From Lentilactobacillus sunkii DSM 19904 (GTDB taxonomy: Bacteria > Bacillota > Bacilli > Lactobacillales > Lactobacillaceae): a stretch of DNA of 64,000 nt. This document shows positions 8,722 to 17,724 of this stretch, piece by piece (position 1 is the first letter of the stretch; the number at the start of each line of letters is the position of its first letter). The stretch lies in contig NZ_AZEA01000006.1 of NCBI RefSeq assembly GCF_001435575.1, forward strand, positions 712-64,711, read 5' to 3'. The notes beneath the pieces were generated by a model. The model was not told the origin of the DNA and did not search any database. It saw only the letters and a list, made by a program, of their open reading frames with translations. A program made the translations under genes and the position numbers.

Positions 8722-9915
8722 TTATCGATACATGACCAATTTTCCGTGCATGGTGTTCCATAGGATAATAATCCCTATCAGGACCAGTAAAACAGCGCTG
8801 GTAGCGATTATAAACAGGGCGGTGTACGAAGACATCTCAATGACCAGACCGCCAAATAGAGGGCCGAGAGCCCGTCCTGCAGATGCCCAGGATTGAATCA
8901 GACCTTGGTATCTGCCTTTTGCTTCAATCGGTGTCAATGTATTGACCAAGGCAGGAATGGTTGGCAGGGCGGTTGCCTCGCCAATTGTCAGGGTGACCAT
9001 TGCCAACACGAAGAAAGGATAGGTTTTTGCGAAGATCAAGACCACAAAGGATAACGACATCATGAAAACCCCGAAGAAAATCTCCAGAATCATATTTTCG
9101 TGGTACCTTGAGATCCAATTAATGATGATTTGAGCAATTACAATCACCCCACCATTAATCGTCCAAAGCAGACTGTAATTACGAAGTGGAATACCAATTC
9201 CGGTCATATAGACAGATAAGTTGGACACCCATTGCTGGTACATAATCCAAATAATGAATAATGAGAGAAAAAATGTAAAAAGCATAATTGCGTTGGGCTT
9301 TGGCAGACTTTTCGACGACCAAGTGGTTTTTTCGGTGTCGGAGACCTTCTTGCGTGATTCATTGGCAGCGGGCTTAAACTTCAGCACGACAATCAGCAGG
9401 AATATGGCAAAGAGGGTTGTTGCAACAATGAACATCAACGTGACACTGATACTGTAAATGAAGCCAACCAGAGAAGTACCAATGACAATCCCCAAATTTT
9501 GAGCGAAGTACAGCATATTGAAAACATAGCGGCTGTCCTGAGATCTAATCCCGGTTCCAATCGAATTGACAACAGCGATGTTCCAGCCACCGGCAATTCC
9601 ATTGAAGAAAAGGATGATTCCAAATGCCGGCCAACCATGGAAAAAGACCAGCATGATCAAGGTCAGCGTTGTGGAGGCGACCCCACCAATCAATAGGTGA
9701 TAAGGATTCTTCCGGTCATATAGGTACCCGCCGAGATAACTGCCCAACACACTTGCCAGGGAGTTGAACAACAGAACAATCCCAATGACAGTCAGAGAAA
9801 CACCCAACCGATCATGCAGATAAACACTGGTTAACGGCCAGACAAAGCTCATTCCAATACTACTGAACATGCCACCGATGATCAGCCATTTTAATTTCAT
9901 TTCATTTGCGGGCAT
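8722..9915 (-). CDS. MFS transporter, DHA1/MdtG-like drug exporter
   Basis: This is a 397-aa protein with 12 predicted membrane segments. The MFS motif is visible in the loop after helix 2 (GSYLGGYLYDRKNPY), and RYQGLIQSWASAGRALGPLFGG lies in the C-terminal half, as in MdtG/YfmO-type exporters. The ATG at 9915 is preferred because AGAAGG lies 9 nt upstream on the minus strand. It is divergent from the OsmC gene at 10107 and shares an intergenic region of about 190 bp with it. The exported compound cannot be predicted. Confidence 0.82.
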   Translation of the reverse strand: MPANEMKLKWLIIGGMFSSIGMSFVWPLTSVYLHDRLGVSLTVIGIVLLFNSLASVLGSYLGGYLYDRKNPYHLLIGGVASTTLTLIMLVFFHGWPAFGIILFFNGIAGGWNIAVVNSIGTGIRSQDSRYVFNMLYFAQNLGIVIGTSLVGFIYSISVTLMFIVATTLFAIFLLIVVLKFKPAANESRKKVSDTEKTTWSSKSLPKPNAIMLFTFFLSLFIIWIMYQQWVSNLSVYMTGIGIPLRNYSLLWTINGGVIVIAQIIINWISRYHENMILEIFFGVFMMSLSFVVLIFAKTYPFFVLAMVTLTIGEATALPTIPALVNTLTPIEAKGRYQGLIQSWASAGRALGPLFGGLVIEMSSYTALFIIATSAVLLVLIGIIILWNTMHGKLVMYR

Positions 9916-10106
9916 TTAATTGACCTTCTTTCATTCGTTTTTTGCGCCAAGGTCCAGTGTATCAAAAATAGACAGGGAATGGGGCACATTTGCGATAGTA
10001 AGCGCTAACAATTACAAGTGCTGTTTGATGGACTTCACCAATTAAATCACATATGATTAAGGCGTTGGATGAAGTATTGAGTTTGTTAAATTAGGAGGAA
10101 TAAGAT

Positions 10107-10532
10107 ATGGCTGTTGACGGATCACTTTATCACACTGAAGTCGTTAATGAACATGGATTAGTTGGTGAGAGTTTTGTTCGAGGTAATGAAGGCCTGGCAT
10201 TGGGTGTAAGTAGTTCATTGATTAATAGCCCAGGTACCAACCCGGAACAATTCATCGGCTTTGCTTTGAGTACTTGTTTTAATGCAACTATTGGCTTAGT
10301 TGAGCGGGGCCACAATTTGAAACCGGATACGGTTATTCACACCGCAGTGGATAACTTGAAGGATACCCAAGGATATAAATTCGTAGTTCGTTGTCAGATT
10401 CTTTTCCATGAGTTGGATAACGAGCAGGCTCAACAAATGGTCGACGAAGCCTTGGATACATGCCCAGTAGCCAAATTGTTGAAGGCAAATGAGGATGTAA
10501 CGTTTGAGGTAGTGGATAAGTTCTCGTTTTAG
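10107..10532 (+). CDS. OsmC/Ohr-family organic hydroperoxide reductase
   Basis: This 141-aa protein has both redox cysteines of the Ohr subgroup: Cys57 in FALSTCFNAT and Cys119 in LDTCPVAKLLKAN. The length fits Ohr (about 140 aa). It reduces organic hydroperoxides in the cytoplasm with thiol reductants, normally dihydrolipoamide-linked, and a lipoate ligase gene lies nearby at 7564-8622. Its start ATG has AGGAGGAA at a good distance. The 130-bp repeat element A begins 6 nt after its stop codon. An Ohr assignment is likely; a more general OsmC role is the alternative. Confidence 0.88.
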   Translation: MAVDGSLYHTEVVNEHGLVGESFVRGNEGLALGVSSSLINSPGTNPEQFIGFALSTCFNATIGLVERGHNLKPDTVIHTAVDNLKDTQGYKFVVRCQILFHELDNEQAQQMVDEALDTCPVAKLLKANEDVTFEVVDKFSF

Positions 10533-10537
10533 GAACC

Positions 10538-10667
10538 AGAGTGTGAGCCGGAGCGGTTAGCAACTGGAGTCTAAGCCAGCTTTGGTTGAAATCGAGTTTG
10601 ATTTCGACCAAAGCTGACTTAGATGCAAGTTGCTGCTCCGGCGAACACGTTTCGGCTAAGTACCAGT
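10538..10667 (+). repeat. Dispersed hairpin element, copy A (130 bp)
   Basis: The element begins AGAGTGTGAG six nt after the osmC stop codon and ends with GAACACGTTTCGGCTAAGTA then CCAGT. Between these ends is a long interrupted hairpin: GCCGGAGC pairs with GCTCCGGC, AGCAACT with AGTTGCT, TCTAAG with CTTAGA, CAGCTTTGGT with ACCAAAGCTG, and GAAATC with GATTTC. Copy B at 48799-48928 has the same length and ends, with compensating base changes in the stem. It may act as a 3' UTR structure or be a small mobile repeat. Confidence 0.85.
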
Positions 10668-10734
10668 GAACAAATAAACAAAATCAACCACAAACAAGTA
10701 CCACAAACAAGCACCACCCAACTCAATTCTACGA

Positions 10735-10779
10735 AAAAAGCACCAGCAGCAAACCATTCGGTCTGTTGCTGGTGCTTTA
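10735..10779 (-). terminator. Terminator of the NlpC/P60 gene
   Basis: AAGCACCAGCA pairs with TGCTGGTGCTT around a loop of about 20 nt. On the minus strand the stem is followed by a T tract (AAAAAA on the plus strand at 10734-10739), so it terminates transcription of the gene at 10794-11288. The 70 bp between it and repeat copy A hold only an A/C-rich stretch with ACAAACAAG repeats. Confidence 0.8.
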
Positions 10780-10793
10780 CTGTATCTATTTAA

Positions 10794-11288
10794 TTAATCG
10801 TCATAACTTAAAGTAGCAGGACGTGAGAATCCAACAACGTGCCACCATGGTGAGTAAACTTTTTCAGTGATCACACCGCGGTTTTGTGAATCGATCATCT
10901 TACCATTACCGATATACATACCAACGTGTGAGATGCTGTGTTTGCTGCCGCCGAAGTATACCAAATCACCTTTTTTGATGTTGCTCTTTGAAACTTTCTT
11001 TGTTCCGTTGTATTGTGCTTGAGCAGTTCTAGGAATTGATTTTTTGATTGAATGCTTGTAAACATATTTGGTGAAACCTGAACAATCAAAATGAGTAGGA
11101 CCAACAGCGCCATATACGTAGCTTGCGCCAAGATGCTTCTTGGCAACTTTCAGAACCTTTGAATATGATTGGTTTGAAGAGTCGGCGTTTGCGCTGGTTG
11201 CTGAAGTATATGATGTTACAGCGAATGCAAACAATGCTGCGAGCAATAATACTGGTTTTAAGATTGATTTGATAATACTGTGTGACAA
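10794..11288 (-). CDS. Secreted NlpC/P60 peptidoglycan endopeptidase
   Basis: This 164-aa protein has a signal peptide (positive SIIKSILKP start, hydrophobic VLLLAALFAFAV core, cleavage near residue 36) and then a single NlpC/P60 domain. The catalytic Cys69 lies in HFDCSGF and His121 in ISHVGMYIG. No SH3b or LysM cell-wall-binding domain is present. It cuts D-Glu-diamino acid bonds in peptidoglycan stem peptides. The start is a TTG at 11288, supported by AAAGGGGAA 7-8 nt upstream on the minus strand. It lies 36 bp downstream of the GH25 gene on the same strand, so the two wall hydrolases may be cotranscribed. Confidence 0.9.
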   Translation of the reverse strand: MSHSIIKSILKPVLLLAALFAFAVTSYTSATSANADSSNQSYSKVLKVAKKHLGASYVYGAVGPTHFDCSGFTKYVYKHSIKKSIPRTAQAQYNGTKKVSKSNIKKGDLVYFGGSKHSISHVGMYIGNGKMIDSQNRGVITEKVYSPWWHVVGFSRPATLSYDD

Positions 11289-11324
11289 GATAAATTCCCC
11301 TTTACTTTGCGTAGTTTCGTTAAA

Positions 11325-12224
11325 TTAGTCTGTTACGTATGCTTTATTAGCTGTGATGTAATTTCCGTTTGAAAGTTGGAACCGATAAGCTCCACCGTTT
11401 GAACGAGTGATTGATTTAACTGAAAGCTTCTTGCCTGCAGTAACCTTTGAAACCCGACTCTTGAAATTAGCATCGTTATATTCATAGATGTTTTTTGATA
11501 CTGAAACTTCTTTATCACTTGGAAGTGATGTGAAGTAGGTTGGCTTTGCGGTGTCTGCGGATGAAGTTTTGAGCCATGAGTTAACGACTGAACTGTTAAC
11601 CACTTTACTCAAATCAACTCGACCGCTGATTCCACTTAACGAACCGTGTGACGTATATTGCCAAAGATCAGTTGAAACATTTGGCTTGGCGGAATAATTT
11701 GCAATCCATGAACCGTCAAACTTGGAATAGTTGATCTTGTGGACATTGACGTAGTTTTGGTATGAGTAGTAAACCAAAGGCTTATTGGTTAACTTTCTCA
11801 TCTGAGCAAGCCATGCGTTCACGTATGACTGTTCCGAGCCGCTGCCTTTACGATGCTCGTTATCCAAGACGTAGAAACGCGCTTTGGAACTTGAACGTTT
11901 GTAAAAATCTTTGGCTTCTTTTTTGGCGTCGGCCACGCTGCTGAACTCTGCGTAACCATATTGGCCGAATGGCACGTTATATTTATATGCGCCGTTTGCG
12001 TTGATATCTTTATGAGTATCAATTCTGAAATCTGCATCGCCGGTGTCACCATGTTGAACCCGGATGATTGCAAATTTTAATTGCTTAGAAGCTTTGCTCC
12101 AATTGATATTTCCTTGATACTGGGAAACATCAGCAATCTTTGTCTTGGCAGCGGATGCGTTAATCGCAAATGTGAATGCTGCCATAGCACCCATTAATAG
12201 GCCGGCTATCTTTTTAAATTTCAT
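11325..12224 (-). CDS. Secreted GH25 muramidase with C-terminal DUF5776-like domain
   Basis: This 299-aa protein has a signal peptide (residues 1-26, ending NASAA) and a GH25 lysozyme barrel, with Asp32 in IADVSQYQG, the DxE pair Asp121/Glu123 in YVLDNEHRKG, and DLWQYTSHG near the end of the domain. GH25 enzymes cut the beta-1,4 bond between MurNAc and GlcNAc. The last about 65 residues (KSRVSKVTAGKKLSVKSI, then [16 protein letters not shown]) resemble the DUF5776 units at the C-terminus of the large surface protein at 54949-57864. That shared segment is probably a wall-association module. Confidence 0.9.
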   Translation of the reverse strand: MKFKKIAGLLMGAMAAFTFAINASAAKTKIADVSQYQGNINWSKASKQLKFAIIRVQHGDTGDADFRIDTHKDINANGAYKYNVPFGQYGYAEFSSVADAKKEAKDFYKRSSSKARFYVLDNEHRKGSGSEQSYVNAWLAQMRKLTNKPLVYYSYQNYVNVHKINYSKFDGSWIANYSAKPNVSTDLWQYTSHGSLSGISGRVDLSKVVNSSVVNSWLKTSSADTAKPTYFTSLPSDKEVSVSKNIYEYNDANFKSRVSKVTAGKKLSVKSITRSNGGAYRFQLSNGNYITANKAYVTD

Positions 12225-12620
12225 ATCAGTAATAGTCCTCCTCTAAAAACTTACAAGTACAATTATATGAAATGAATGCTACCAACCAGTATCAGGATTG
12301 TTTCATAAATGTTAAGAAAAATTTCACACTTTCTTCGTATGTGTGTGATCCCCATGAGGACGGCCATCCCCGTGGTAATTTAATGTCATTAAAAGAATGG
12401 ATTTATTCGATATATTTTGGAAATAGTCTTAATATCATGACAAATTGACCAGAAATTGCTTGTTTGTTACAAGTTAAGGGGGTTAAGTGTAACAAAACAT
12501 CTAATTTCTTTAATAGTTGGTAAAACAAGTTGGCTATATTAACAGTGTGATTGTGTGAAAAGCTATAATTAAGCATAGATATAGCAACTCGGTGACTTTT
12601 TCGGCCACTGGGAATTCATT
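12225..12620. other. 396-bp AT-rich intergenic region between divergent genes
   Basis: This region holds the promoters of the GH25 gene (minus) and the YfhO gene (plus), and no open frame of interest. A short inverted repeat, TTGTTAC (12464-12470) with GTAACAA (12489-12495), flanks a G-rich centre and could be a regulatory site. No terminator, tRNA or riboswitch was recognised. Confidence 0.5.
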
Positions 12621-12629
12621 TTGGGGTGG

Positions 12630-15230
12630 ATGCATATGCTGTTACAGCGTGGCCGTCATGCGAAACGTAACTTCTATATATTAGCGGTACTGATTCCAAT
12701 CTTATTGGTCAGTGCTTTATTTGTGATGATCGGGATTGCACCTTTTGGGCCCCACAATCTGCTGGTCAGTGACCTTTCAACTCAATATTTACAATTCTTT
12801 TCTGAATTAAAGCGCCAACTGACCCACTTTTCATTTTCAGGATATTCATTTCTGATGTCGCTTGGTGACAATCTGGTGCCAATTTATGCTTACTATTTGT
12901 TGAGTCCACTGAACATCATTACTTTGTTCTTTGGGAATGCCCAGCTTCCAATTGCCATTGATCTAATCATCTGGATCAAGCTCATCTTGTGCTCAATTAG
13001 TATGAGCTGGTTTCTCGCCAAAAAGTACCAAGCCTATGATTTGATGGCCGTATATGGCGGCGTGGCATATGGCCTCTGTGGTTTTGTCTCGATGTATTTC
13101 TACGATCTGATGTGGCTGGATGCTTTGATCTGGCTGCCGGTAATGGTTTATGGCTTGGAAAAGCTGTATTACAGGGGCAAACCTGCGATTTACATCATTG
13201 GGCTGATCGCAATCATCATGACCAACTTCTACATGGGATATATCATCTGCATCTTTAATGTCTTATATTTGGCCTTTTTGATAAAGAAAAATCAACCATT
13301 CAACCTCACGTTCACTCAGAACCTGGATGCCAACCGAAGCAAAATTATCCGGTTTATCTGGTATTCATTACTTTCGGCGATGTCAGCAGCTGTTGTGCTG
13401 ATACCAACTGCAATTAGCATGTTGGCAACTGGCAAGAAAAATTTATTGAGTGCAAACTTTTTATTCAAGGGAACTTTCGGTCTCAGTTTTCCGGTCAATC
13501 TGGGTGTTGGCGGAAACGACTTTGCCGGCCGACTGGTCCATAATCCCAGCTTTTTCACTGGTTCACTGTTCATTATTGGTTCAGTCGTCTACTTCTTTTC
13601 CAAATTCATCAGCAAGCGGGATAAGCAGGCGGCCGGAATATTGATTGGCGGCATTTTTGTTGGGATGTGGTTTCTACCATTTAACACAATCTGGCACATG
13701 ATGCAGCAGCCGGCCGGCTTTCCGTTCCGAATGGTTTTTCTCTTCAGCTTTGCGATTATCATGATTACATATGAAGGATATCTTCAGGGGATGTTTGCCG
13801 AAGAAAAGCTGTTGATTCGTTCATCAATCGGGATTGCTGCTGCCATTTTGATTGGCTATGTTTTTGCTAACATTGAAGGTCAGAAACTGATGGAATTTCG
13901 CTTTGACATTCCCCAATTATCCGTGCGGAACATTGTCTTTGCCTTTGTTGCCGGATTTATGATTGTGACGACCATTGTCATGATTGGGGTCGGTAAGCAT
14001 CAGCGGATCAGTACAATCCTTCTTGGGTTTATTTTGGCTGCAGAGCTTGGACTGAACTTTATGATTGCGACAGATGGCGCACCATTTGGGAATCAAAAAG
14101 ATTTTGAACAGACGTATGCCCAATCAACGAAAAAAATCGGCGCTGTTGAGAAACGATACCGATCGGATGATGGCTTTTATCGTTTTCTGGTGATTAATAA
14201 GCCGTTCCGAAATTTGTTCAAGGTTCCTTATAATGGATACAACGATTCGTTCCTCTATCGAAATCACGGCATCAGCTCATACAGCTCAACGTTAAACGCC
14301 AATACTCACCATGTTCTGGGCGACCTTGGATTTTCCACAAGAAATATTCGCAGAATTGATTTACTTGGTGGAACGACCATTACCAATTATTTCTTTGGCT
14401 TGAAATACTTCTATTTCATTGGAAATCAAAGCCAGCATTTGATTGTTAGAAAGCAGACTTCCGGACTTGGATTCATGGCAAATGACCAGATTCAACATCT
14501 TAAGCTAAAGCGGGACCGGACTTTTGACAATCTGAATCACTTTGTGCAGGCAGTTTCCGGCACCAACAAACAATATTTGGTTAAACCAACGATTGTCAGT
14601 ACTGCAAAATATGTCACCCGAGACTACTTTGGGTATAAAGTGCAGTTTATGGCTAACACCAAGGGACCTCACTATTTGTATATTCCGAGAACACGGCTGA
14701 TTGGTGTGTCGTTTTACGTAAATGGGCAAAAATTATCCAATCTATATAGTGGGTTGGGAACTGAAATGATCCCAATGGGTTACATGCAAAAAGGGCAGGT
14801 CTCCACGGTTACAATTCATGCCAATAAAGAGCTGTCGAAGATTCCCCAAGACCTGAGCGGAATCAATATGACCAATTTGAGACGCGTAGAAGCTTATCAA
14901 AATACCCACAAATTCAAGTTGCAGCAGCCAAATCAACTTAATGAACATGGGGCTCATTTTAAAGGTCATGTTAATGTGTCAGGCAGGGCGAAGACATTGG
15001 TGCTTACAATTCCGTTCGATAAGGGATGGCGGGTTAAAGTGGACGGTCATCAACAAGCAGTCAAGAAAGCTGCCGGTGGACTGGTCGGCGTTCAATTGTC
15101 GCCCGGTCGACATGAAATTGCCTTTAATTATCATATAAAGGGGCTCTTGGCAGGCGCCCTTGTAACGCTGGCAGGCCTGCTGGGACTATGTGGTACTGCA
15201 GTTTGGCGGCGCTTTCAGCAAAAACTGTAA
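12630..15230 (+). CDS. YfhO-family polytopic membrane protein (probable GT-C-like glycosyltransferase)
   Basis: This protein of about 866 aa has some 12 or more hydrophobic segments in the first 480 residues, a large outward-facing domain of about 330 residues, and a final membrane helix (GLLAGALVTLAGLLGLCG). It matches YfhO in length and in early motifs such as SDLSTQYLQFF, SLGDNLVP and YGLCGFVSMYFYDLMWLDALIWLP. YfhO proteins are linked to glycosylation of lipoteichoic acid outside the membrane, using lipid-linked sugars made by a CsbB-type enzyme; no such partner is adjacent. The frame is open from a TTG at 12621, but the GGGGTGG at 12623-12629 suggests initiation at ATG 12630 or, with better spacing, 12636. 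Confidence 0.85.
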   Translation: MHMLLQRGRHAKRNFYILAVLIPILLVSALFVMIGIAPFGPHNLLVSDLSTQYLQFFSELKRQLTHFSFSGYSFLMSLGDNLVPIYAYYLLSPLNIITLFFGNAQLPIAIDLIIWIKLILCSISMSWFLAKKYQAYDLMAVYGGVAYGLCGFVSMYFYDLMWLDALIWLPVMVYGLEKLYYRGKPAIYIIGLIAIIMTNFYMGYIICIFNVLYLAFLIKKNQPFNLTFTQNLDANRSKIIRFIWYSLLSAMSAAVVLIPTAISMLATGKKNLLSANFLFKGTFGLSFPVNLGVGGNDFAGRLVHNPSFFTGSLFIIGSVVYFFSKFISKRDKQAAGILIGGIFVGMWFLPFNTIWHMMQQPAGFPFRMVFLFSFAIIMITYEGYLQGMFAEEKLLIRSSIGIAAAILIGYVFANIEGQKLMEFRFDIPQLSVRNIVFAFVAGFMIVTTIVMIGVGKHQRISTILLGFILAAELGLNFMIATDGAPFGNQKDFEQTYAQSTKKIGAVEKRYRSDDGFYRFLVINKPFRNLFKVPYNGYNDSFLYRNHGISSYSSTLNANTHHVLGDLGFSTRNIRRIDLLGGTTITNYFFGLKYFYFIGNQSQHLIVRKQTSGLGFMANDQIQHLKLKRDRTFDNLNHFVQAVSGTNKQYLVKPTIVSTAKYVTRDYFGYKVQFMANTKGPHYLYIPRTRLIGVSFYVNGQKLSNLYSGLGTEMIPMGYMQKGQVSTVTIHANKELSKIPQDLSGINMTNLRRVEAYQNTHKFKLQQPNQLNEHGAHFKGHVNVSGRAKTLVLTIPFDKGWRVKVDGHQQAVKKAAGGLVGVQLSPGRHEIAFNYHIKGLLAGALVTLAGLLGLCGTAVWRRFQQKL

Positions 15231-15351
15231 ATCATTTTCAACAAACGCCGTTGCCGGTGATATGGGTAATGGACTGACAAGATGATTAATAATCCTAATG
15301 TAGCAGTGTTTGAAAAGGATGCTTGTCTGTCTTTTTCAGAATTATCAATCT

Positions 15352-15405
15352 TTTTGAAAATAATTATCAATAATGCTTGCGAAAATTCTTTTCAAAATAT
15401 ATAAT
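15352..15405 (+). promoter_or_regulatory. gnd promoter with an overlapping 14-bp dyad
   Basis: The -35 TTGCGA (15377-15382) and -10 TATAAT (15400-15405) are separated by 17 bp. TTTTGAAAATAATT (15352-15365) and AATTCTTTTCAAAA (15384-15397) are inverted copies with one mismatch, the second lying in the promoter spacer. ATTATCAAT occurs twice upstream at 15341-15349 and 15363-15371. A repressor or activator site is plausible; the protein is unknown. Confidence 0.6.
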
Positions 15406-15459
15406 ATGTTTGTAGTCAAGTAACTAACTAATATATAAGACGAAAGAGGTACAATTATT

Positions 15460-16362
15460 ATGCAAATTGGTATGATTGGTCTCGGAAAAATGGGTCTTAA
15501 CCTTGTTAAGAACATGATCCGTAACGGTAACGAAGTTGTTGCATTTGATTTGGACGAAGCAAACATCAAATTAGCTCAAGAAGCCGGTGCAACTCCAGCT
15601 TCAAGCAACAAAGATCTTGTAAGCAAGTTGGATGCACCACGCACTGTCTGGATCATGGTTCCAGCAGGCAAGCCAACTGACTCAACTGTTACTGAACTCG
15701 TTGGCCTTCTTTCAAAGGGTGATTACCTCATTGATGGTGGTAACTCATTCTATCAAGACTCAATTCGTCATGGTAAGATTGCTGAAGAAAAAGACATTAA
15801 CTTCTTCGATTGTGGTACTTCAGGTGGTAAGAACGGTGCCCTTAATGGTGGTAACTTCATGATCGGTGGTACCAGTGCTGAAGCATTTGAACACATCAAG
15901 CCATTATTCGAAGGAATTTCACAAAAAGACGGCTACCTTTACACTGGCAAGCCAGGTTCAGGTCACTACTTGAAGATGGTTCATAACGGTATCGAATACG
16001 GTATGATGGAAGCCATCGGTGAAGGATACGACGTTTTGGACCACAGCCCATACGACTATGACAACGAAGCAGTTGCCAAAGTTTGGGTAAACGGATCAGT
16101 TATCCGTGGATGGCTCATGGAATTGGCCCAAGAAGCATTCGCAAACGATGCCAACTTGGATCAAATCAGCGGCAAGATGTTCTCATCAGGTGAAGGTAAG
16201 TGGACTGTTCAAGAAGCCCTTAAGCAAGGCATCCCAGTTCCAGTTATCACTGATTCATTGTTCGCACGTAACCGTTCAATGGAACAAGATACATTTACAG
16301 GTAAAGTCGTATCAGCATTGCGTCACGGATTCGGTGGCCATGCGATGGATATGAAAAAATAA
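15460..16362 (+). CDS. gnd: 6-phosphogluconate dehydrogenase, decarboxylating, short form
   Basis: This 300-aa protein oxidises and decarboxylates 6-phosphogluconate to ribulose 5-phosphate. The N-terminal Rossmann motif is GLGKMGLNLVKNM, and the substrate-binding signature is GTSGGKNGALNGGNFMIGG, followed by the catalytic-lysine region KMVHNGIEYGMM. It is the short GndA/YqeC-type subunit (about 300 aa) rather than the 470-aa form. In a heterofermenter it is the step that feeds phosphoketolase and it works with the gluconokinase at 35353-36897. Its ATG has GAAAGAGG upstream, and its stop codon overlaps the first base of repeat copy C. Confidence 0.93.
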   Translation: MQIGMIGLGKMGLNLVKNMIRNGNEVVAFDLDEANIKLAQEAGATPASSNKDLVSKLDAPRTVWIMVPAGKPTDSTVTELVGLLSKGDYLIDGGNSFYQDSIRHGKIAEEKDINFFDCGTSGGKNGALNGGNFMIGGTSAEAFEHIKPLFEGISQKDGYLYTGKPGSGHYLKMVHNGIEYGMMEAIGEGYDVLDHSPYDYDNEAVAKVWVNGSVIRGWLMELAQEAFANDANLDQISGKMFSSGEGKWTVQEALKQGIPVPVITDSLFARNRSMEQDTFTGKVVSALRHGFGGHAMDMKK

Positions 16363-16493
16363 GAGTGCAACAAAGCCCGGTTAACCCCGGTGTATAAGGA
16401 AAGAAGGTCAATGATGAACTTGTTCATCGTTGACCTTCTTTTCTTATACATTAGGGGTTGGGCTGCAGGCGCACGTTTCCGCTAAATAACAGT
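16362..16493 (+). repeat. Dispersed hairpin element, copy C, serving as gnd terminator
   Basis: It starts AGAGTGCAAC on the last base of the gnd stop codon and ends GCACGTTTCCGCTAAATAAC then AGT. The interior is a nearly perfect hairpin: TGTATAAG-AAAGAAGGTCAA-GATGAA pairs with TTCATC-TTGACCTTCTTT-CTTATACA, with the outer pairs AACCCC/GGGGTT and GCCC/GGGC. The stem sequence is unrelated to that of copies A and B, but the two ends are the same. It is well placed to end gnd transcription or stabilise the mRNA. Confidence 0.78.
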
Positions 16494-16691
16494 AAAGCTG
16501 AGGTCAGGGCTGTAGCCGAGTAGGCTAGGCAGGCTTTCGGCCGGTCGTCGGAGCTGTCCTTAAAGGCCGACTAAATCAGAATAGATGCTTAAATATCTAA
16601 CTTATTCATGTTGATATGCAGTGTGACGACAAGCATTACCGGAATAACGGGTAGCGATGTGCGGATTATGCACATCGCTACCCGTTTGAAT

Positions 16692-17543
16692 TTATCGTTG
16701 ATACTTCTTCTTATACTTTCCAGGCGAAATTCCAACAATATTATTGAATGTTCGAATAAAATTACTGTAATTTCCAAAGCCGGATTTTTCACAAACTAAT
16801 GTCACGCTGGTGCCTTTTCGCAAGAGCTGTTTGGCAAGCTCAATGCGCTTTTCAATGACATAACGGTGAATTGATAAACCCGTGTACTTTTTAAATGAAC
16901 GGTCCAAGTAATTTGGATTCATAAAGAATTGATCAGCAAATGCAGACAAGCTTAGGTTTTTAGCCAAGTTCTCGTCTATAAACGATGTTACTTTTTCCAA
17001 AAACGGTGGCATAACATTTTTGGGTTGTTCTTTTACAGGTTGGATTTTATTTGCAAGAAGCAAAATTTGAGAAAGAAGAATTCTTATTTTGACATCATTT
17101 CCATAACTGTTTTTATTTAAGCTTGAAATAATTTGATCAGCAAATCCAATATAATCGTCTATAAAGTCCTGATCAGGATTAAGAATATTAACATCCTTAG
17201 CGCTACTGGTCTTAAAGCAATCGAACAAATTAGTTTTTGGGGTGGATAGTTCATCAATTAAGTTGACTTTGATATTTAAAAAAATTCTTTCATATGGGTC
17301 TGCATTTTTTGTAACTACGCGGTGCCACACGCCATTGGGAATGGCAATCAGATATCCCGGCTTTATCGGGAACGCTTTGTGAGGTGTGTAGAATGTGACA
17401 TCACCTGAAATGAATAAAATGAGTTCAATATGATCTGTATGTTGATGAAAAGGACTGTCATGGTGCCGGCTTCTGTTATGGGAACAGACAATGTCGGTTG
17501 GAAGAGTTCCATCCAATGGTAAATCAATGATCATTAATGTCAC
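16692..17543 (-). CDS. AraC-family regulator of the glucuronide/rhamnoside module
   Basis: This 283-aa protein has an N-terminal cupin sensor (about residues 15-130; SRHHDSPFHQHTDHIELILF and YLIAIPNGVWHRV are typical) and a C-terminal AraC DNA-binding domain (about 180-280; FFMNPNYLDRSFKKYTG and GFGNYSNFIRTFNNIVGISPGKYKK). It is divergent from the GPH symporter at 18045, with an SGNH pseudogene remnant and about 320 bp of regulatory DNA between them. It probably activates that operon in response to an imported sugar or uronide. A second AraC gene lies in the same cluster at 23266-24288. Confidence 0.85.
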   Translation of the reverse strand: MTLMIIDLPLDGTLPTDIVCSHNRSRHHDSPFHQHTDHIELILFISGDVTFYTPHKAFPIKPGYLIAIPNGVWHRVVTKNADPYERIFLNIKVNLIDELSTPKTNLFDCFKTSSAKDVNILNPDQDFIDDYIGFADQIISSLNKNSYGNDVKIRILLSQILLLANKIQPVKEQPKNVMPPFLEKVTSFIDENLAKNLSLSAFADQFFMNPNYLDRSFKKYTGLSIHRYVIEKRIELAKQLLRKGTSVTLVCEKSGFGNYSNFIRTFNNIVGISPGKYKKKYQR

Positions 17544-17565
17544 CTACCTTTTTGCAATATTTCAG

Positions 17566-17724
17566 TATAGTATGCCGGTAATCGACTTATTCAATACGAG
17601 TGGAATCTCGCCATTTTTGAGCAATAGTGAACGTTACATGCCAGATGGCACTTATTATAGTCCGCTAGGGTATAAAAAACTTGACCATCGAATTGTTGGC
17701 GAATTGATTAGGTACATGACTTAA
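17566..17724 (+). pseudogene. Remnant of an SGNH/GDSL hydrolase (C-terminal about 52 codons)
   Basis: The open frame ends in MPVIDLFNTSG, then ERYMPDGTYYSPLGYKKLDHRI, which resembles the C-terminal end of SGNH/GDSL esterases (PVIDLY..SG, then DGxHPNxxGY). The catalytic His of the DGxH block is Tyr here. There is no ribosome binding site or start for the piece, and the rest of the gene is missing: the upstream DNA belongs to the divergent AraC gene. The functional esterase of the cluster may be the one at 22293-23111. Confidence 0.6.

Noticed and set aside
16494-16590. GC-rich stretch after repeat copy C considered as a second element or structured RNA
   Set aside because: It has partial pairing and a CGACTAAATCAG tail, but the AGAGTG start is missing and the stem is poor.
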